From Trifolium pratense (taxonomy: Eukaryota > Streptophyta > Magnoliopsida > Fabales > Fabaceae), in contig NC_060060.1 of NCBI RefSeq assembly GCF_020283565.1, forward strand, positions 26,784,001 to 26,848,000: 64,000 nt of DNA, given 5' to 3'. Every line of letters starts with the position of its first letter. The first letter of the stretch is position 1. Positions 58,841 through 64,000 of this stretch are shown in pieces. Both the position numbers and the translations under genes were made by a program. The notes beneath the pieces are model-generated. The model was given only the letters and a program-made list of their open reading frames with translations. It was not told the DNA's origin and made no database searches.

Positions 58841-59985
58841 AGATAATAGAGACCACATGACTCAAATCTAGTTCCAATCACAATTGTTCTGACCTCAAAT
58901 CTACGGAGTAGTATATAGTTTTTTTTTTTAAAAAAAATTAGTGTTTAATTGGATATTTTTTTTTTACGGGAATTGGATACTTTTTTTTTGTTGATAATAA
59001 CGGTGTCTAATTAGATACTAATGTGAGTAATTAGTATCAAGTTGTTATTCGTGAAATTAGTATCTAGTTTTTATTGGTGATTTTGATGTTAGACTAAAAG
59101 TGGGTTGGAAAATGTTTGTCCTGTGAAAACGACTAAATGAAAGTGGTATTTTGAACGGAGCATGAAACCGACCCACTTCTAAATACATCTTCATTCTTCA
59201 CGCTTTGCGTCTTTGTTGTTAGAACATCTAATCATGGATGTCACTCATTAGTGACGATATGGTTTGGGACCAACGTGACTACCGCACTCATTTTGGCTAT
59301 GAATGAATTATTATTATAAGTAGAATGAAACACCACCTTGCGTGTCCCTTTAAACAGCAACCTGAGTTGGAAACATAATCTTTAATTGATTTGAGGTCCC
59401 TCATAGCCAAATATATGTAAGACAGACATTATGTGAATCTTATTGCACCAAGCATGTGAAATGTAACGTTATGTAGGGACCTTTTTATAAGAAATTATTT
59501 TCGTGTCACAAACTGCATGTGGATCGAATGAAACTAAAAATGTCTCTAGTAATAAGAGTCGTATCATGATAGGATATTAGAATTATAGGATTGTCGATTA
59601 AAGAACCGAATCTTCTTTCAAAGTGCCATGGAATGGAATATGATAGTTTAAGGACCCTTTACGTATTGATAACCTAGTATTAATTATAGGTCTGTCCATC
59701 ACAAAAATGGTAACAAGAGCGATGATTGGGAAGCATCGCCTTATAAATAGTACTGAATTTTGTTACTCTTTTTACAAAATGGTAGTTCTAATGATTAAGA
59801 AGCCTCATATTGGATGTGATTGTTGACTTAAATTAACAAGAGTTTATAAAAGACAATTCTCACTTTATAGGTCGTTGTTGTAAAGTTGAATTAGACTCAA
59901 CTTTCAATTCTTGGAAAGTATCAAAGTCTCCTTAAATTAGGTTTTTGATCGAGTCATCCACCATTTATATTTGCGTCCTAATCCC
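58841..59985. other. Intergenic sequence
   Basis: No gene was recognised. Sequence at 59870-59960 (GTTGAATTAGACTCAAC region) resembles that at 60720-60770, suggesting a dispersed repeat on both sides of the minisatellite. Confidence 0.4.
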
Positions 59986-60340
59986 AACAGTGAGAATCAA
60001 TAGGGAGAAGTGCAATCAATCAGAATAACCAATAGGGAGAAGTGCAATCAATCATAAGAACCAATAGGGGGAGAAGTGCAATCAATCAGAAGAACCAATA
60101 GAGGGAGAAATGCAGTCGATCAGAAGAATCAATGGGGATATGTGCAATCAATAAAGAGAAGTGCAATCAATAGAGGGAAAAGTGCAATCAATCAGAAGAA
60201 TCAATAGGGAGAAATGCAATACAATCAGTTAGAAGAATCAATAGGGAGAAGTGTAGTCAATAAAAAGAGTCTGTAGGAAGTAGTACAAAATAGAGATAAG
60301 TGCAATCAAACAGAAGAACCAATAGAAGGACAAACATAAT
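59986..60340. repeat. Minisatellite, imperfect 33-36-bp units
   Basis: About nine to ten imperfect tandem units of the form CAATAGGGAGAAGTGCAATC followed by AATCAGAAGAAC, with length variation between units. Later units (60240-60340) are more diverged. Confidence 0.85.
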
Positions 60341-60798
60341 CAAATCAATCGGAACCAAATAAACTAATGCAACAAATCCAAGTAGAACTAATGCAAACAA
60401 ACTGAACCAATAATGAAGAACTAATATAGAGAGGACCGATCAAAACCAATTCAATTCCAAGCAAGCAAAAGCACTAGAAACAAATGCAAACGGAAACACA
60501 ACACTAAGCATCCATCTCAAGATCTTTTGCAGCAACAAGATATAATTGAATCAATAAAACCTTCACAAACCTAAACCGAAAACCCAAACAAACGAACAAA
60601 TCAATCAAGAAAACCAAAGATCAAAGACCAAAACAAATATATTCCTAAATTTTTGGTTTGGGAATATATTTAACACCGCGATGGGACCATCCACCAAGGG
60701 TGTGAGTCGACATCAATTTTATAGGGTTGAGTTAGATCAAACTTCAAATTCTAAGACCGATCGATGAATTGAAGGCTACATTTTTTTTATGATTCTTA
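60341..60798. other. Intergenic A-rich sequence
   Basis: A-rich on the plus strand (60430-60640) with no ORF. It may be diverged repeat sequence. Confidence 0.4.
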
Positions 60799-60937
60799 TT
60801 TGGAAGTGGTGATTGGTGCTAAACTTGGTAGAGAGGACCACGGTTCGATTCCCACAACTGCGATTAGGAGGGGCTAGAATCACTTGATGCTAGAGCTGAC
60901 CCCAACTAGATTAGGCTGCTGTGAAGGAAAAAAATGT
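60799..60937 (+). mobile_element. tRNA-derived SINE, plus strand
   Basis: GGTGATTGGTGCTAAACTTGG (A-box region), GGTTCGATTCC (B box), then a body with CTAGATTAGGCTGCTGTG and a short A tail (60929-60935). It matches the split copies at 1968 and 13905. Confidence 0.7.
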
Positions 60938-61508
60938 TCAAAGAAGCACCCTAACACTTACCATATTCATAAATTTTAATAAAATAAAATATTATTTGTC
61001 AAAAAAAAAATAACATTATCTCATTTATATTATACACAATAAACTTTGACTATACTTGAAAATTGAAATATCATAACATTTTATTGGACACCGACTTGAA
61101 ACTATTATAGACTCATACATATCTCTATAGCTAGCGCATATCAACTAATCAACCCACTGCACTGCAGTAGCTAGTAGTAAGCTAGTAGTACATTGCAACT
61201 TGTAAGTTGTCCGGGTGAGATAAAAGTATATGTAGGGGACAAAAATATATTGTCCTATACCCACCAAAATCACTGAATCAAATTTATGATATTTGTTTTT
61301 TTTTTTGGATTTTACCCATCATTGCTGAAACCAAATTATTTTACTGTCCTTAAAAGAAAGTATATAATCTTATTAATTTGTGGCTATTATAACTCCACAA
61401 GCGGTGTGGTAGTGTGAATGTTTGACAATGTGGTTTCCTTGATAGGTCCTCAAACTACAAGCTTACCCTATAAATACCTAAACATATAATCATTTTATGT
61501 AGTGCAAA
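60938..61508 (+). promoter_or_regulatory. Promoter of the NPF3-like gene
   Basis: A TATA box CTATAAATACC lies at 61468-61478, only 33 bases before the ATG at 61509, implying a very short leader (about 10 bases) if used, or use of an upstream start. The rest is AT-rich. Confidence 0.5.
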
Positions 61509-63877
61509 ATGAATCAAGGTTTTGAAAAGATGGAGCAGAATGGTAATCTTACTAGAAGGAAAAAAGGAGGGCTTATCACAATGCCCTTTATTTTTGGTAA
61601 GCTTCAAAACAAAGTCTTTTAAGTTTATATTTGGAGTAACAATGAAATTGTCACAATCACTTAGTCACCGTGATTTTTAGTAAATTCCCATAACTTTATT
61701 TTTTTTAAAAAAAATTACGTATATTTTACAATAAAATAAATAATTTAGAGTTTGGGGTTTATACACGGCTCGTATGTAAAGTTATTTTACACATATATTA
61801 ATGATGTGTTAACGCATTATTTAGTAAATATGACACGTTATATATTGTATATATGCATATGTAAAATGATTTTACATCGACAATATAATAACTTCATTTG
61901 CTCGCATTTTACCATAACATATCAATGTTTTGAAAACAAATATTGCAATCGCAACCACCACAATTTGAAAATTTTGAATAATAATGTTTAAATTAGATGA
62001 TTAATTAACCTTTGATATATGGTTTAATTTTTTTTGTTATTAATTTGCAGCTAATGATGTTTGTGAGAAGTTAGCTGTGGTGGGTTTCAATGCGAACATG
62101 ATAAGTTACCTAACAACACAGCTTAACATGCCATTAACCAAAGCAGCTAATACACTGACTAACTTTGGTGGAACTGCAAGCTTGACACCATTGCTTGGTG
62201 CCTTCATTTCAGATTCTTTTGCTGGAAAATTCATGACTATTACAGGAGCTTCCATTATATACCAAATAGTAATTTTCTATTTTCTTCTAACAATAATGCT
62301 CTATTTCATTTAAATTAAATTTTCATTTTAGTTTATCATTTAACTTCTTATAACAATAATATATTTAAAACAAGGTGGAATTATATTGTGAATATTTTTA
62401 TAAAATATAATAGAATAAAAATATTTGGTTGGTTGTAATATGGGCTAAGGGCTTTATGGCTTTTGAAGATAAGATTATTTTTTTGGGAGTGTAAGTTGAT
62501 TGTTTGCAGCTATGTTATAACACTATAATTGATTGATTGAAATACTACTTGTACTCTAGTAATATATTTTCCTTATAAACAATATTATCTAAATTGAGTT
62601 AGGGTATATTATATGATATAAAGAATCCTAACCGTGCAGTATAAAAATAACTCAATTGGTAAATGAATGAGTCAAAGTTCGAATTCTGAATTCTTCATAT
62701 ATTTCTACACTTATAGTGTTAGTCTAACGGTTATGCTATTGGATAAAAAAAAAAGAGAAAAATCTTAACCATTCATCGAAATGAATAGTTGTGTCGAAAA
62801 TGAAAATAAAAATATGAGATTTATTTTTATATACCATTATTTCAAACCTTACCACAAACAAGTCCCAATTTAAAATCATATTTTAGTTAGCAAGAATTTC
62901 ACCTTTAACTAAATAAGTTGAAAAATATAATTCTAAGTTTAAAACTCCAGCTCTTACATATTACGATATGTCCACGAACTGTGTTATTCAAAAAAAAAAA
63001 TGTTTTCATTTTTCTATAGCAACTATGATGACATATTAGACATCACTTGTCCATTTTGTTTTTTATAAAACATCACTTGTCCATTTATGTTTCTAATATA
63101 TATATTGATTATGGCTATTCCAAAACAAAAAGATAGTACTCTAGGTGTTTTTGACAATATATTTGTGAGCAATGCATTAACACACATGCCATCTCTTGTT
63201 TTTCTCCATCAATTGAATGCTATATATAAGTGTGTTGATTTTGATTTTTTATTTTTTTTTCATGATGGAAGATATTTATTCTAATTTGTGACAATTTTTG
63301 TGATTTTTAATAATCAGGGTATGATTAGTTTAACGTTATCAGCAATCCTTCCACAATTCAGACCACCTCCATGTAAAGGGGAAGAGGTATGCCAACAAGC
63401 TAGTTCAGGACAACTAGCAATTCTCTACGTATCACTTCTACTCGGAGCATTAGGGTCGGGTGGGATCCGACCCTGTGTTGTTGCATTTGGAGCCGATCAA
63501 TTTGATGAATCGGATCCAAAACAAACCACAAAAACATGGAGATATTTTAATTGGTACTATTTTGTGATGGGATCATCTATACTTGTAGCTGTGACTGTTC
63601 TTGTTTATATTCAAGATAATGTTGGATGGGGATGGGGCCTAGGAATCCCTACAATAGCAATGTTTTTCTCAATTATTACTTTCATTGGTGGATATCCACT
63701 TTACCGACATTTGAACCCGGATGGAAGCCCATTTACCCGACTTGTAAAAGTCGGTGTTGCCGCATTTCGTAAAAGGAAGATACCAGAAGTTTCTAATTTT
63801 GAGATGTTATACCAAAATGATGAGCTTGATGCTTCTATTACTTTGGGAGGGAGGTTGCTTCATTCTCATCAATTTAA
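61509..63877 (+). CDS. NPF3.1: NRT1/PTR family transporter, NPF3-type, 5' part
   Basis: Three exons are visible, 61509-61596, 62051-62268 and 63318-63877, the last ending at donor GTAAGT with the gene continuing past the window. 288 residues are encoded so far. The product is a proton-coupled major facilitator carrier of the NPF (POT) family; NPF3 members transport nitrate/nitrite and gibberellins. Landmarks: KKGGLITMPFIF at the start of TM1, NANMISYLTTQLNMP, GTASLTPLLGAFISDSFAGK, GSGGIRPCVVAFGADQFDES (POT signature) and FNWYYFVMGSSILVAVTVLV. The ExxE[R/K] proton-coupling motif reads D-V-C-E-K after TM1, so its first Glu is Asp. Intron 1 is 454 bp and intron 2 1049 bp. The NPF3.1 subgroup is inferred from overall resemblance. 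Confidence 0.93.
62636..62755 (+). mobile_element. SINE-like sequence in NPF3 intron 2
   Basis: TAACTCAATTGGTAAATG (A-box-like) and AAGTTCGAATTC (B-box-like) followed about 90 bases later by an A-run at 62745-62754. It is a weak, decayed tRNA-derived SINE. Confidence 0.4.
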
Positions 63878-64000
63878 GTAAGTATATTTTTTATTTTTTA
63901 TTTTTTAAGTAATTATTAATCCATGCCTCTCTATTTTATATATAGTCTATACATCAATTATTCAATAAATTTAAAAAATTAATTTCTCTTTTGTAATAAA

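Noticed and set aside
59986..60340. CRISPR-like array
   Set aside because: The units are contiguous, degenerate and lack spacers, and the genome is eukaryotic; it is a minisatellite.

Overview
This is nuclear DNA from a flowering plant. Genes have many short exons with GT/AG introns, intergenic DNA is very AT-rich, and transposable elements are dense. The protein set and the repeat types (SIRE-like copia LTR, MULE-type MITEs, CACTA with AATAGCGC subterminal repeats, tRNA-derived SINEs) suggest a legume close to Medicago. That placement is an inference, not a database result.

Genes from left to right: the 3' part of a chloroplast ClpS adaptor (+, <1-919); a complete seven-exon choline-transporter-like (SLC44) membrane protein (+, 3073-8103); a PERIANTHIA-like TGA bZIP factor (+, 27413-31833, 12 coding exons, 458 aa); an unrecognised five-exon plastid-targeted multipass membrane protein (-, 33895-36639); a single-exon PILS2-like PIN-LIKES carrier (-, 48828-50189); a small unrecognised 76-aa ORF (+, 54981-55211); and the first three exons of an NPF3-type NRT1/PTR transporter (+, 61509 to beyond the window). 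Splice junctions were placed by hand from GT/AG sites, reading-frame continuity and family conservation. These are ordinary single-copy plant genes, not an operon or cluster. Three of them carry old insertions in introns or a young one in the promoter.

The rest is mostly mobile DNA, often nested. 8.1-27.4 kb holds SINEs, a copia gag relic, Stowaway and MULE MITEs, a 3.6-kb CACTA element inserted in a SINE, a three-layer nest at 18.0-19.0 kb, a 1.18-kb MULE with internal 189-190-bp repeats, and a LINE RNase H relic. 36.8-46.6 kb is one intact, very young LTR retrotransposon on the minus strand (1280-bp LTRs, AATAG target duplication). It has no recognisable gag-pol and sits 160 bp upstream of the plastid membrane protein ATG. 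46.6-48.2 kb has a foldback MITE, a long (AT)n tract and a truncated LINE. 51.0-54.5 kb has two MITEs in one AT microsatellite, a 767-bp MULE and a 515-bp hAT-like element. 56.9-58.8 kb is a decayed copia pol, and 60.0-60.3 kb a minisatellite.

No new enzymatic or defence system was found. The most unusual items are a MITE family whose two termini are each self-palindromic, the young non-autonomous LTR element in a promoter, and sequence-level peculiarities of the PERIANTHIA-like and NPF3-like genes.
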